From contig QRFJ01002125.1 of the NCBI GenBank assembly GCA_006176705.1, positions 1-64,000 on the forward strand: a stretch of DNA of 64,000 nt, given 5' to 3'. Positions within the stretch are counted from its first letter, which is position 1, and each line of letters starts with the position of its first letter. This stretch comes from Cocos nucifera. Lineage: Eukaryota; Streptophyta; Magnoliopsida; Arecales; Arecaceae. Shown here piece by piece: positions 1 through 11,508 of the stretch. The position numbers and the translations under genes were made by a program. The notes beneath the pieces were generated by a model. It ran no database searches. It was not told where the DNA came from and saw nothing but the letters and a program-made list of their open reading frames with translations.

Positions 1-788
1 TTAGTATGGAAAACTCTAAGAGGGATTAATACCCTTCAGACATGGTTTCATCTTTCAAGAAGATGTGCCCCAGCACACCTGAGGAAATAGAAACGCATGA
101 GCAAGATCCCTTATGCTTCTGCAATAGGGAGCCTAGTATGCCATGCTATGTAACATGACCTGATATAGCCCATGCTGTGAGTGTCACAAGCAGATATCAG
201 TCAAATCCAGGTGAAGAACACTGGACTTCTGTAAATGTATCCTTAAGTACTTGAGAAGAACTAAGGATATGTTGTTGGTCTTTATTGGTAACGGAGAACT
301 CCAAGTTCAAGATACACAGACTCGGACTTCATGTCTGATATAGATGATCGAAAGTCGACATCTGGGAAAGTCTGTTTGTGTTGCAATGGTGGAGGCTGTC
401 AAGCTGGAAGAGTTCCAAGCAAACTGTGAAGGCAGATTTCACCATGGAAGCAGAATATATACGCATCAGAGGCTGCAAAGGAAGCATTCTTGGTACAAGA
501 AGTTTTGCTGCAGGAAATTGGAGTAATGCCATCAGATGCCATTCCTCTTTACTGCGGACAACAATGGCGCCATAGCCCTTGCTAAGGAGCCGAGGTCTCA
601 CTAAAGTCCAAGCACATTGAGGCGCGATATCATCTCATCCGTGATTACCTTGAGAAAGGTTACGTTGAGGTCAAGAGAGTCAACTCCGCAGTAATGTGGC
701 AGATCCACTACAAAGGCCGTTGGGCCAGCAGAAGATCGAAGCCCACCTTGAGAAAGATGGGACTTAGACTTGTAGCCAATTGGCTTTG
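1..788 (+). pseudogene. K: RT C-terminus and RNase H fragment of an A-family copia pol
   Basis: This is the 3' end of a copia polyprotein: the RT tail followed by RNase H, which would degrade the RNA strand of the RNA/DNA hybrid in the virus-like particle. It matches element A at 32558-33342 almost base for base, so it is the same family. Recognisable pieces in shifting frames include the start of the DSTMEAEY-like block near 440 and the C-terminal conserved block near 690-780. No single frame stays open, because one- to three-base insertions and deletions occur every few tens of bases while substitutions are few. The normal stop is lost by small deletions just before the polypurine tract. 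The upstream part of the element lies outside the window. Confidence 0.85.
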
Positions 789-801
789 GACAGTGGGAGA
801 T
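789..801 (+). other. K: polypurine tract before the LTR
   Basis: The purine-rich stretch gacagtgggagat ends exactly at the TG start of the LTR. It matches the tract of element A at 33344-33356. In this family it should prime plus-strand DNA synthesis. Confidence 0.8.
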
Positions 802-3035
802 TGTTAGACTATATGTGCCCTAGAAGCCAGAATTGGCTGACACTTGTAATACACTTCTAGGGGCAAAATTGTAATTTTGACTATAATTAATGAAATGGGT
901 TATTTTCTATCACACATTGTCTTTAGTGTCCTGTGATACATCCTTTGAGTTAATGTAATGATAATTCATATTTTCAAGAGTTGAAAATTAAGACATGAAT
1001 AATCATTATTAACTCATAAACACTCCCGACCATAGGATCATCACGAGGATGGTGATTGATCCGAAAGGTTGGTGTACGATCGCTTCTCTTTAGTAGTTGA
1101 GTCTTGAGTCTACGGTGTGGAGACACCGGAGCGAGAGTACAGGTACTTGTTAGAGATAAGAGCACTGAGCGTGACCACCTCGAGTAGTCATTAGGAAGTC
1201 TACCTTCTCGTCAATGACTGACTCGATGCTACAGTAGTGTGTCTGGTTCTTTGACCTGAGATGCATCGGTAGTTCACCTTGAGGGTGTTATAGTTTGACT
1301 ACAACATTTCTCGGTCTCCTAGCCATATGGAACCCTGAGGTGTATGTTGGCTATAGCATGTTCATTGTAGGAACCGGATTGCATCAAGATGGAATCTATC
1401 TACCTCGGTGGTAGAGGAGTAGCCCTATGATGATCATGAGAGTCAAGTTCCAGAAATCCATGACCATGGTAGAAGTGAAATAATAGAAAGAGTTTCTATT
1501 TAGATTTCACTTGGACTTGAATCGAATGATTACATCATATGACAGAGACTAGGGTTTGACGAGTTCACCTTAACCCTAATCTGATCGGGGCTCAAGATAG
1601 AAGAACTGAATCACACAGGTAGCTGCACCAAGAGGTTCGCATTCAGCTTTGATGGGTTGCACCATATAACTGCAAGTGTCACTGGTGGATTTTTGGAGCA
1701 ATTAGAATGATTTAGATGATCGATCTTTCTAGCTGTTCGAATCAGAAGAGTTTCTGATCCATCGAAAGGAGTTTCGATGATTGTCGATTGATAGAGATCA
1801 TGACATATCCCATTACCATACAGAACTGAACCTAACTGGGTCACACAAACAAGGGTTTGAATCTGGTGATCATCAATTGAACTGATCTAGTTCAATTGAT
1901 CTGAATGAGATTCAATTAGGTTCAAGGAAATCGTGCTAGCACTCGATTGAACCTAACGTTCTTCTTTTACTATCATAAATAAGTTGTCCTGACTGAGCCA
2001 AAGGAGTTTGTGCTCAATCAGAGGCCTTCATATGGTCTGACTGGAGGTTGTCCAAGTCAGAATAGGTTGTCTTATTTGTAACACATTACCTGCCATTTTT
2101 GGTCACCTGCCATTTCTTGTTCTTTGACTTTTTGACTGGTCAAACACATGTCATGCACCTATTGGAGAGCTGGTGGGGGCCTGTCCCCCTGCCAGAACCT
2201 GGCAAGGAGAAGGGCGCACGCCAAGGGTGGCGTGAGCCCAAGTAGGAGGTGCCTAGGAGTCCTTGTTGGACAAGGACTCCACCTCCCTTTTGGATTCCAA
2301 TCAGAGTTCTACTAAGAAACCAGTTTGACTGGTCTTATGCACCCTCTAAGGAGGAATCCAGGGGTCTCTATTCCAACCAATCAGATTTAGATCTGATTTC
2401 ACAAAGGATTGTGATTGGTTGAGAGGAAGAGGAGTTGGATCACAAGAGGTCTATAAATAAGACCCTGCGCCCAACCCTAATTCTATGTGAATGCAATTCA
2501 ATTGAGAAACCCCACACCCCAAGGCTGCCTCTCCCTTCTCCATGCCATACTCTCTTCTCCCCTTGCTCTCCACATCCAAAAGAGTTTTGGACTTTGGTTG
2601 GTGCGATTCAGATCAAGGAAAGGCGATCAAAAGCAAGAAGGCTGCGCTGCTGCAAAAGGACGACTGCAGATCTTCAAAAGAGTTTTGAAGATCCTCTAGA
2701 TCAGATCCAGATCTGATTTTTGGAGGCGTGATAGAGAAGAAGAGGATCTCCAGATCCAACCCAAGTGGATATCGGTAGAGGCCAGGCGCTTGCGTGGCTT
2801 GATCCAGAACCTTCCGCTGCAATCAGGATCATCTATAGGGTAATAGGATTACCCAAATCAGGTAAATTAAATTTGATTTAATTTATCTTTTTTTATTTTA
2901 TTTATTAAAATAATAAGAATCAGATCTGAAACATATCAAGATCTGATTAAGATCAAGAGAAAAAATTTTGAAATATATCTCTTGATCTAATCAGATCTGG
3001 ACGAACCTGGATCGGGAAATTAGGATTTCCCTTCA
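802..3035 (+). repeat. K: A-family LTR (full length)
   Basis: It begins TGTTAGAC directly after a polypurine tract and ends CTTCA, about 2.23 kb. It aligns along its length with the LTRs of A. A TATA box (TATAAATA) lies at 2452-2459. The U3 hairpin GGAGTCCTTGT/ACAAGGACTCC lies at 2256-2280. The W-box cluster (about 2120-2160) is shortened compared with A by an internal deletion. No primer binding site follows; the next bases belong to the distal leader, so the PBS and proximal leader are missing. Confidence 0.9.
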
Positions 3036-3280
3036 TAAGAGTTGTTCACTCATTGGCTAACCCATCACCAATAACTGTTAGGTGAGGTGATGAGTCAGTT
3101 GGTGATAACGCACCACCCACTAAAAATCATTAATCATGGAGATTTTTGCATCTCTACAGAGGGAGTGTAGGGATCCGAGAAAATAGTGGGAGCTAATTTA
3201 TTTAAAAATAAAATCTTTAAACAAATTGGTCAAGTTAAAATTATAGTATCTAACTAGAATCTTTGACTCTCTATAAAAAA
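3036..3280 (+). other. K: distal 5' leader fragment
   Basis: This matches the last 250 bases of the leader of A (about 29141-29390), joined directly to the LTR end. Relative to A, the PBS and about 1.6 kb of leader are absent. It is non-coding. Confidence 0.75.
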
Positions 3281-4313
3281 ATATCTGCGTCCAACCCATT
3301 GGCACGTATCCTGGATACACATAGACTGACTAGACCTAATTATAAAGATTGGCTCAGGAACTACAAAATAGTTTTGAATTCTGAGAAGTTAACCCATGTA
3401 CTGGACCAGGACCCTCCCACCTTATCAGCCCATCCATCTATTGAACAGATAGCGTCTCTGGAAAAATGGATAGACGAAGATAATAAGGCTAGATATTACA
3501 TGTTGGGCTCGATGTCTGATGAGCTCCAGCGCCAACATGAGGGATATCGGGACTGCTCGCCAAATGTTGGATCACTTGTAGGAGATGTTTGGTGAACAGA
3601 GTTGCGCAGCCAAATATCAAGTCATGAAATGACCTTTTAAGGCTAAGATGCGTGATGGGCAGTCAGTCCAAGATCACTGTCTGACAATGATCAAGGACAT
3701 GGAAGAGCTTGAGAAGCCTTGTGTGAAGTTAGACTTAGACTTGCAGAACGATATTATTCTGTAATCCTTGACTGATGCATATGGGCAATTCATCATGAAT
3801 TACCACATGCATAAACTTCAGAATTCCTTGGCCGAATTAATGAATATGCTGGTTACCGTTGAGCTTTCTATGAAAGGTTCTAAAAGCTCAGTTCTTACTA
3901 TGGAACAGACTTCTTCCAAAAGAAAGTCTTATGAAAAGAAAAAGAAGTCTGTGAAAAAGCAAATGGTGGAAGGATCAAAGAAGAAGAAGGCAGAGCCGAA
4001 GAAGAAGACTGATGTCAAAGGAAAGTATTTCCATTGTAACAGCGACGGCCATTGGAAGCGGAATTGCCCTGCTTACCTGGCCACCCTGAAGAATAAGAAG
4101 GAAGGTCCTTCTGGAGGTATGCTCGTTATTGAGTCTAACCTTATGGTTTCTTTTGCATCCAGTTAGGTGCTTGACAATGGTTCTAGTACTCATCTATGCA
4201 CTTCTATGTAGGGTCTTGAGGATAGCAGAAGGCTGAGGGATGGAGACATGATCCTACGCGTTGGTAATGGAGCAAGAGTTGCTGCAGTAGCCATGGGAAC
4301 ATACCCTCTTCAA
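3281..4313 (+). pseudogene. K: gag pseudogene (capsid and nucleocapsid), start codon lost
   Basis: This would encode the copia gag capsid, followed by a basic stretch and one zinc knuckle that binds the element RNA. The codon aligned with the gag ATG of A (29391) reads ATA at 3281-3283. An open frame runs 3263-3595, then small indels shift it, and a TGA sits at 3630-3632 in the family frame. The 3768-4166 frame carries the C-terminal capsid, a long Lys-rich tract and the knuckle YFHCNSDGHWKRNC, where the first Cys of CX2CX4HX4C is Tyr. Only the start of the protease follows (a DNGSS-like remnant near 4170), and then the sequence jumps into an LTR at 4314. Copia gag by similarity to elements A, I and C and to the BARE1/Angela lineage. 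Confidence 0.85.
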
Positions 4314-6339
4314 TTGGTGTACGATCGCTTCTCTTTAGTAGATGAGTCTTGAGTCTATGGTGTGGAGACACCGAAGTGAGAGTACAGGTACTCGTTAGAG
4401 AACGAGGGCACTGAGCGTGACCACCTCGAGTAGTCATTACGGAGTCTACCTTCTCGTCAATGACTAACTCGATGCTGCAGTAGTGTGTCTAGTTCTTTGA
4501 CCTGAGGTGCATCGGTAGTTCACCTTGAGGGTGTTATAGTTTGACTACACCATTACTCAGTCTCCTAGCCATATGGAATCCTGAGGTGTATGTTGGCTAT
4601 AGCATGTTCATTGTAGGAACTGGATGGCATCAAGATGGAATCTATCTAACTCGGTGGTAAAGGAGCAGCCCTATGATAATCATGAGAATCAAGTCCAAAA
4701 GTCCATGGCCATGGCAGAGTGAAATAATAGAAAGAGTTTCTATTTAGATTTTCATATTGGACTCGAATCGAATGATTACATCATATGCAGAGACTAGGGT
4801 TTGACGAGTTTATCTTAACCCTAATCTGATCGGAGCTCAAGATAGAAGAACTTAATCACACAGGTAACTGCACCAAGAGGTTCGCATTCAGCTCTGATGG
4901 GTTGCCACCATATACTGCTAGGTGTCACTGGTGGATTTTGGGAGCAATTAGAATGATTTAGATGATCGATCATTCTAGCTGTTCGAATCAAAAGAGTTCT
5001 GATCCATCGAAAGGAGTTTCAATGATATCGATGATAGAGATCATGACTTATCCCATTACCATACAGAACTGAACCTAACTGGGTTACACAAATAAGGGTT
5101 TGAATTTGGTGATCATCAATTGAACTGATCCAGTTCAATTGATCTGAATGAGATTCAATTAGGTTCAAGAAAATTGTGCTAGCACTCGATTGAACCTAAC
5201 GTTCTTCTTTTACTATCATAAATAAGTTATCCTGCCTGAGCCAAAGGAGTTTGTGCTCAATCAGAGACTTTAATATGGTCTGACTGGAGGTTGTCCAAGT
5301 CAGAAAAGGTTATCTTATTTTTTAAGACATTACCTGCCATTTTTGGTCGTCTGCCATTTCTTGTTCTTTGACTTTGGTCAAAAGTCTACCTTTGACTGGT
5401 CAAACATTGACCATTGACACTTTGACTTTTGATCACATGTCATGCACCTATTGAAGAGTTGGTGGGGGCCTGTCCCCCTACCAGAACCTGGCAAGGAGGA
5501 GGGCGCATGCCTAGGGGCGCACGGCACCCTAGGCGTGTGCCCAAGTTGGAGGCGCCTAGGAGTCCTTGTTGGACAAGGACTCCATCTCCTTTTTGGATTC
5601 TAATTAGAGTTCTTCTAAGAACCAACATTGACTGATCTTAGGCACCCTCTAAGGAGGAATCCAGGGGACTCTATTCCCACCAATCAGATTTAGATCTGAT
5701 TTCACAAAGGATTGTGATTGGTTGGGAAGAAGAGAAGTTGGATCACAGTCAGTCTATAAATAAGACCCTGTGCCCAACTCAAGTTACATGAGATGATTAA
5801 AATAAGAGTTTCCATATGCCCAAAGGCCTTTTCTCCACTCCTCCTCCACACCAAAGCTTCTTCACCCTCTCCTCTCTACATCCAAAATAGTTTTGGAGCT
5901 TGGTTGGTGCGATCCAGATCAAAGAAAGGCGATCAAAAGCAAGAAGGCTGCACTACTGCAAAGGACGACTGTTGATCTTCAAAAGGAGTTTTGAGATCCT
6001 CCAGATCAGATCGAGATTTGATTTTTGGAGATGTGATAAAGAAGAAGAGGATCTTCAGATCCAGCCTGAGTGGATACCAATAGAGGCCAGGCGCTTGCGT
6101 GGCTAGATCCAGAACCTTCCGCTGCATACAGGATCATCAATGGGTAATTGGATTACCCAAATCAGGTAAATTAAATTTGATTTAATTTATCCTTATTTTA
6201 TTTTATTTATTAAAATAATAAGAATCAGATCTAAAATATCCCAAATCTAATATAGATCAAAGAAAAAAATTTTGAAATATATCTCTTGATCTGATCAGAT
6301 CTGAACGAACCTGGACCGAAAAATCAGGATTTTCCTTCA
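4314..6339 (+). repeat. K: A-family LTR lacking its first ~269 bp
   Basis: It starts inside the LTR (TTGGTGTACGATCG matches position ~270 of the A LTR) and ends with an intact CCTTCA terminus. The length of 2026 bp fits an LTR missing only its beginning. The W-box cluster is at about 5366-5440, the hairpin GGAGTCCTTGT/ACAAGGACTCC at 5559-5583 and the TATA box at 5755-5762. Its right terminus directly abuts minus-strand RT of element C, as expected for an insertion end. GTTGA at 6340-6344 would be the right target duplication; its partner is outside the window. Confidence 0.88.
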
Positions 6340-7456
6340 GTTGAGACACATCTTCTTGGAGAGATGAATGCCATGTCTGAAGGGCACCAATCCCCTCTTG
6401 GAGTTTTCCATGCTAAACCTCTTTTGTACCATCTCTATGTACATCTTCTGTGAGAGACCCAGCATCCTATTCGGTCCATCCCGATAGTCCTTAATTCCTA
6501 GAATAAAGGATGCCTCTTCTAGGTCTTTTATAGAGAACTCTTTTGTTGACCACATTTTAACAGTGGTCAATATGGGAATATCATTCTCAATAAGGAGGAC
6601 GTCATCCACAAATAGTATGAGAAAGACAACAATGCTCCCACTGACCTTTTTGAAGATACACGATTCCTCTTCATTCTTGATGAATCCAAATGATTTGATC
6701 ACATCATTGAAATGAGCATTCCATCCCTGAGATGCTTGCTTAAGCCTATAGATGGACCTTTGCAGCTTGCAGATCTTGTGATTAGCATCACTGGATGTAA
6801 AACCTAGTGGTTTTTCTATATAGATATCTTCCTCAAGATATCCATTTAAGAAGACCATTTTCACGTCCATCTATCATATTTCATAATCAAAATAGACTGT
6901 AACAACAAACAATGTGTGGATGGATTTTAGCAAGGCTACTAGCGAGGAGGTATCCTGATAGTCAATGCCTTCGCACTGACTATAACCTTTCACCATTAAC
7001 CTAGTATTGAATGTCTCCATATTTCCATCCGCACCAATCTTTCTCTTGTAGATCCATTTACACCCAATAGGTACTATACCTTCAGGTGGATCTACCAAGG
7101 TCCAAACTTGGTTGGATCTCCATTTACACCCATTTACACCCAATAAAGTCAATCTCTGACTTTATTGCCTTTAACCATTTCTCGATGTCAATATCTAATA
7201 TCACCTCCCCATAGATTTTGGGATCATCACCATGAACTCCATTTCTCATGAGGAATATTTTCTCTACGTTCTCTGAAATAATACCTAAGTACCTTTTAGG
7301 ATGATGAAAAATTCTTTCCGATCCATAAGGTGGAGGAGGTAGTAATTGGACTGGCTCAATCTGATTGGATTTCATAGGGTCCTTAGCTCGTTGCTCTTGG
7401 AAGACTTTCTTCTCGAGCCTAATTTGCCTTTCAATGCCATCATCTTGAATAAACTA
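6340..7456 (-). pseudogene. C: reverse transcriptase and IN-RT linker
   Basis: RT copies the element RNA into DNA. One open stretch (6340-6870) shows MDVKMVFLNGYLEEDIY (first catalytic Asp), QRSIYRLKQAS and the polymerase box FVDDVLL; the second and third Asp are present, with Phe in place of the usual Tyr. The ORF is closed by a TGA formed across the junction with the K LTR. A stop precedes it (TGG of the IWQMDV motif changed), so the frame 6874-7152 is separate. The linker to IN ends at an in-frame TAG (7454-7456) also found in A and J. A small local duplication of TTTACACCCA occurs at about 7121-7141. Confidence 0.85.
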
Positions 7457-8660
7457 TTTTTCAAGAAAGATGGTATGTTGACTCATAATCACATTGTGGT
7501 CTTCCGAAATATAGAAATAATATCCTAATGACTCTTTAGGATATCCTATGAATCGAGCTCTAAAGAACCTATACTCTAATTTGTCCGTCTGTTATCTCTT
7601 GACATGAGCCAGACAACCCCAATTTCTAAGGTGACTCAGACTTGGTTTCTTACCATGCCATATCTCATACGGTGTGGTAGGAATTATTTTAGAGGGAATT
7701 CTATTCAGTAAATATGTAGCAGTCATGAGACTATGTCTCCAAAAAAACTCAGGGAGGTTCATGAAGCTCATGATAGATCGGACCATATATAATAAGATCT
7801 GATTCCTCCATTCTAAAACCCCATTGAGTTGAGGTATTCCAGGTGGAGTCCATTGAGAAATTATGCCATTCTGCTTAAGATAGTTTAAGAATTCTAGACT
7901 AAGATATTTGTCTTCTCGATTTGATCGAAGAACCTTAATGGATTTTTTAGTTTATTTTTCTACTTCATGTCCGAATTATTTGAACTTTTCAAAATCTTTA
8001 GATTTATGTTGCATCAAATATACATATCCGAACCGAGATAAATCATTGATAAAGGTGATGAAGTAGATATAGTTGCCTCTAGCTGACACATCAAATGGGC
8101 TGTACACATCAGTATATACTAGGACAAGTACATCTATGGCCCTTTCTCCATGTCCTACAAAAGGGAGCTTGGTCATTTTGTCATGAAGTCATGATTCATA
8201 AATTAGATATGACTCGAAAGTCAACAAACTCAATAGCCTAAATTTCTCTAATTTATTAATCCTATCTTTCGCTATATTACCTAGCCTAAGGTGCCACAGA
8301 TACCAATCATTTAGACTATCCCAAAGTCATTTTGATTCTATGGCATTCATATTTTGCTCGATATTAAAAATAGAAAAATCAATATGTAACTGATAGAGAC
8401 CATTTATAAGGTAACCACTTGCAATTTTATTTCTCTCATAAAGAATTTTATAATGGTTCTTAAGAAAACTAATTACATAGATTTTCTATGCTAAACATGA
8501 AACAAAAATCAAATTTCTACTTGCTGGAGGCACAGAAAAATAGTCTCTAAGAACTAAATCTAATCCTAACGGTAATTGCAGCGGGTAGGTTCCAATGTCC
8601 ACTACAGCAACTCTTGCTTTATTTTCAATGCGTAGGATCATCTCACCATCCCTCAGCCTC
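7457..8660 (-). pseudogene. C: integrase with GAG-pre-integrase zinc region
   Basis: Integrase would insert the cDNA. On the minus strand the zinc region is near 8180-8300, the first catalytic Asp block (VYTDVYSPF) near 8110, and a core block runs 7976-8176 with FINDLSRFGYVYLM. A C-terminal block at 7592-7786 shows FWRHSLMTATYLLNRIPSK and PYEIWHGKKPSLSHL. Stops and substitutions split it into pieces; TD becomes IND in the FTDDLSR motif. Assignment rests on matches to A (30640-31540) and to copia integrases generally. Confidence 0.83.
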
Positions 8661-9608
8661 CTGCTATCCTCAAGATCCTACATAGAAGTGCATAAGTGAG
8701 CACTAGAACCAGAGTCAAGCATCCAACTGGATGCAGAAGAAATCATAAGGTTAGATTCTATAACGAGCATACCTCCAGAAGGACCTACCTCCTTCTTATT
8801 CTTCAGGCTGGCTAGGTACAAGGGGTAGTTCCGCTTCCAATGATCATTTGTATTGCAATAAAAATATTTTTCTTTGTCAGCGGCCTTCTTCTTCAGCTCT
8901 GCCTTCTTCTTCTTTCCACCATCTACCTTCTGCTTCTTCATAAACTTATTCTTCTTTTCCAAAGACTCTCTTGTAATAATCCCACTCCACAATAAGTACT
9001 GAGCCTTTGGAACATTTTATAGAAAGCTCAGCTATAATCAGCATATTCATAAGTTCTATCAGAGTATTGTATAGTTTATGCATATGGTAGTTCATGATGA
9101 ACTGCTCATACGCATCAGTCAAGGGTTGTAGAATTATATCAATCTGCAAATCCTTGTCCAACTTGACACTGAGCTTCTCAAGCTCTTTTAAGTTCTTGAT
9201 CATCATTAGACGATGATATTGGACCGACTGCCCATCATGCATTTGAGTCTTAAAAAGTCTTCTAGTGACTTGATATTTGGCTGTGCGACTTTGTTTACTA
9301 AACAACTCTTGTAGGTGAGCCAATATTTGGTGGTTTGTCTTAATGTCTTCATATTGGTGTTGGAGCTTATCAGACATTGAGCCCAACATATAATACATGG
9401 CTTTGTTATCATCATCCATCTACTTCTCTAGAGATGCTCTCTGATCAGTGGATGGATGGGCTCATAAAGTGGGAGGATCTTGTTCCAACACATGAGTCAA
9501 CTTCTTAGAATTCAAAATAATTTTGAAGTTTTGGAGCCAATCCTTGAAGTTAGATTTGGTCAATCTATGGGTGTCCAGGATACGAGCTAGTAGGTTGGAC
9601 GTAGATAT
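8661..9608 (-). pseudogene. C: gag and protease start, ATG replaced by ATA
   Basis: The minus-strand frame 8946-9419 (157 aa) holds most of the capsid, including YYMLGSMSDKLQHQ and FIMNYHMHKL. The frame 8678-8992 holds a Lys-rich tract, a degenerate knuckle YFYCNTNDHWKRNY (first and last Cys changed to Tyr) and the protease motif WMLDSGSSAHLC with the catalytic DSG kept. The position of the gag ATG reads ATA (complement of 9606-9608), the same change as in K. Unlike A, K and I, codon AGA is kept where those copies have a stop in the TRRLFK region. Confidence 0.85.
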
Positions 9609-11493
9609 TTTTCTGTAGAGAGTCAAAGTTTCTAGTTAGATTTTATAATTAGACTTAATCAATTTATTTAAAAATTTATTTTTAAATAAATTAGACTTCC
9701 ACTATTTTTTTAGATCCCTACACTCCCTAGGCAGAGATGCAAAAATCTTCACAATCAATTGATTTCTAGTGGGTGGTGTGGTCCCACTGACTAGCTCACC
9801 ACCTCATCTAACAGTTATTGATGATGGATCAATCGATGAGTGGACAACTCTTATCCAATAATTCTCTAATCATGATGCAACTAATCTTGGTCTCTAATTC
9901 ATGAAACTCACCGTGTCTGGAGTATTGATCCACTCCTTAGTTACATCAGATCCACATTTGGATGAATTAGATTCCTGATTGGGTCCCTCATCGTATCCAA
10001 AATATTGAGCCCAACCCATCCTCCAACCCATAGCTTCCAATGCTTAATAAATATAGTTAAGTCTTTTCGATGGAACTGAGTTACTATAACTAGCCGAGAA
10101 CAATCAACCCAAGGAAGGACCCGTACATCTATATTAGTGGAAGACAAATTGACTTAGTCTTTTCTTAGAAGGATTTAATTTAGGTTTCTTAGACTTGACT
10201 CAGTCATAACGGTTATGACAAGCCTAGTGGCATGGGTTAGCTCGAACTGTTAGCCACCTCAAATCAAAATTGGGTTGATACAAATGGCTAGATAAGTGAG
10301 ATCAGTGGAAGGGATATGCCATTAACATGATAACACCGTATTCAGGTCGAGTAGCTCCTAATTAAAAATCAATCGGTCATATCTACCAAACCTATCTTAG
10401 ACACCAAATTATCGAATCAGAACTAATCAGATTAGCCTACAATCCATGCTCGAACTACAAAGCCAAATTAGGTCCTAATTGGATCGATCACATGTGGCTG
10501 TGAGTTGACCTTGACCCAAACTTACAACTATTGGGTTGGTCAATTCTAAGCACTCTTGATCCCATCTAACCAACTCTTGATTTGATTTGATTAATCGCTA
10601 GATCTAATTAAGCTATCCAAGCCCAAACCTAATTTTATGAAAATATCTTCGATCTAAAAATTCTTAATTTTAGACTTAATTAGTTTCATAATCTTAATTC
10701 TTAATTAATTTTGGGTTTATAAACAAAAAACATGTATCAAAATTTTAGGATTTTAGGATCTAAGATTTTGTAGAAGAATAAGTTTTGATTTCTAATTAAG
10801 GACGAACGCGCAGCATCTTTACATGCCATAAGAACACCCCATTGAATGAAAGGAGAGGGCCTTTAAATCCTACTTTATTCTTATGACCAGACGGTCAAGG
10901 GGAACATCTTAATCAGAAATATAATTGAAACTACAAAACTAGTTAGATCTAGATCATATATCACATATATAATTAATGATCTAACTAATACATGCTTTGC
11001 ATACATCTCATGTATCATCACTAAATTAAACATGTATATTTTTTCGATCTTATATATCATATATAACATCTAAAAAATAGATTTAAATTTTATCATGTCA
11101 AAATAAAACTATTCTAAATAATTTATAGAACTATTCTACAACTAGTCTAAACATGCATCTTTTCATATCACATATGAATAAATCAAAAATTAAAAACTTT
11201 ATTTTTTACCTTTTAGATCTGATTACATTAATTATAATATCAAAAATATAGAAATTAAATAGATCTAAAATTATATTTAACCAAATTAACAACATGGTTA
11301 TACTAGACTACACATAGAACTATTCTATTCCCAGTCTAGTCATGCATCTCATATATATTAGATCTAAATGATTTAATTTTAATTTTTTAATTTTAGATCT
11401 AATCACATCTGATGTGACATTTAAAACTTTTTAATATTAAATCAAAAATAAAAATAAAATTAAATCTAAAATAGATCTGAAGAACTACGACCT
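9609..11493 (-). other. C: 5' leader (about 1.9 kb, non-coding)
   Basis: This lies between the PBS and gag of C and matches the leader of A. It keeps the long stem-loop: outer arms 10792-10800 and 10908-10916, inner arms CATAAGAAC 10827-10835 and ATTCTTATG 10877-10885, and the GGGCCTTTAAA core near 10857-10867. I see no credible ORF. Confidence 0.75.
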
Positions 11494-11506
11494 GGCTCTG
11501 ATACCA
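11494..11506 (-). other. C: primer binding site (tRNA-iMet type)
   Basis: GGCTCTGATACCA on the + strand is the reverse complement of TGGTATCAGAGCC, which pairs with the 3' end of initiator Met tRNA. It is two bases from the LTR end. Confidence 0.9.
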
Positions 11507-11508
11507 GT

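Noticed and set aside
329..601. Minus-strand 90-codon ORF and similar antisense ORFs over RNase H and RT (e.g. 32166-32464, 32757-33125, 33100-33444)
   Set aside because: They are shadows of pol on the other strand: same region, no independent similarity, and their endings follow the sense frame.
2435..2822. Short ORFs in LTR U5/R (also 5793-6127, 26906-27313, 34682-35329)
   Set aside because: They recur in every A-family LTR only because the LTRs are copies. They contain frame changes between copies and have no recognisable domain.
9941..10147. 68-codon ORF in the leader of C (and 55174-55374 in I)
   Set aside because: Both cover the same leader stretch and encode dissimilar endings, and A has no matching ORF on that strand. 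Treated as non-coding.
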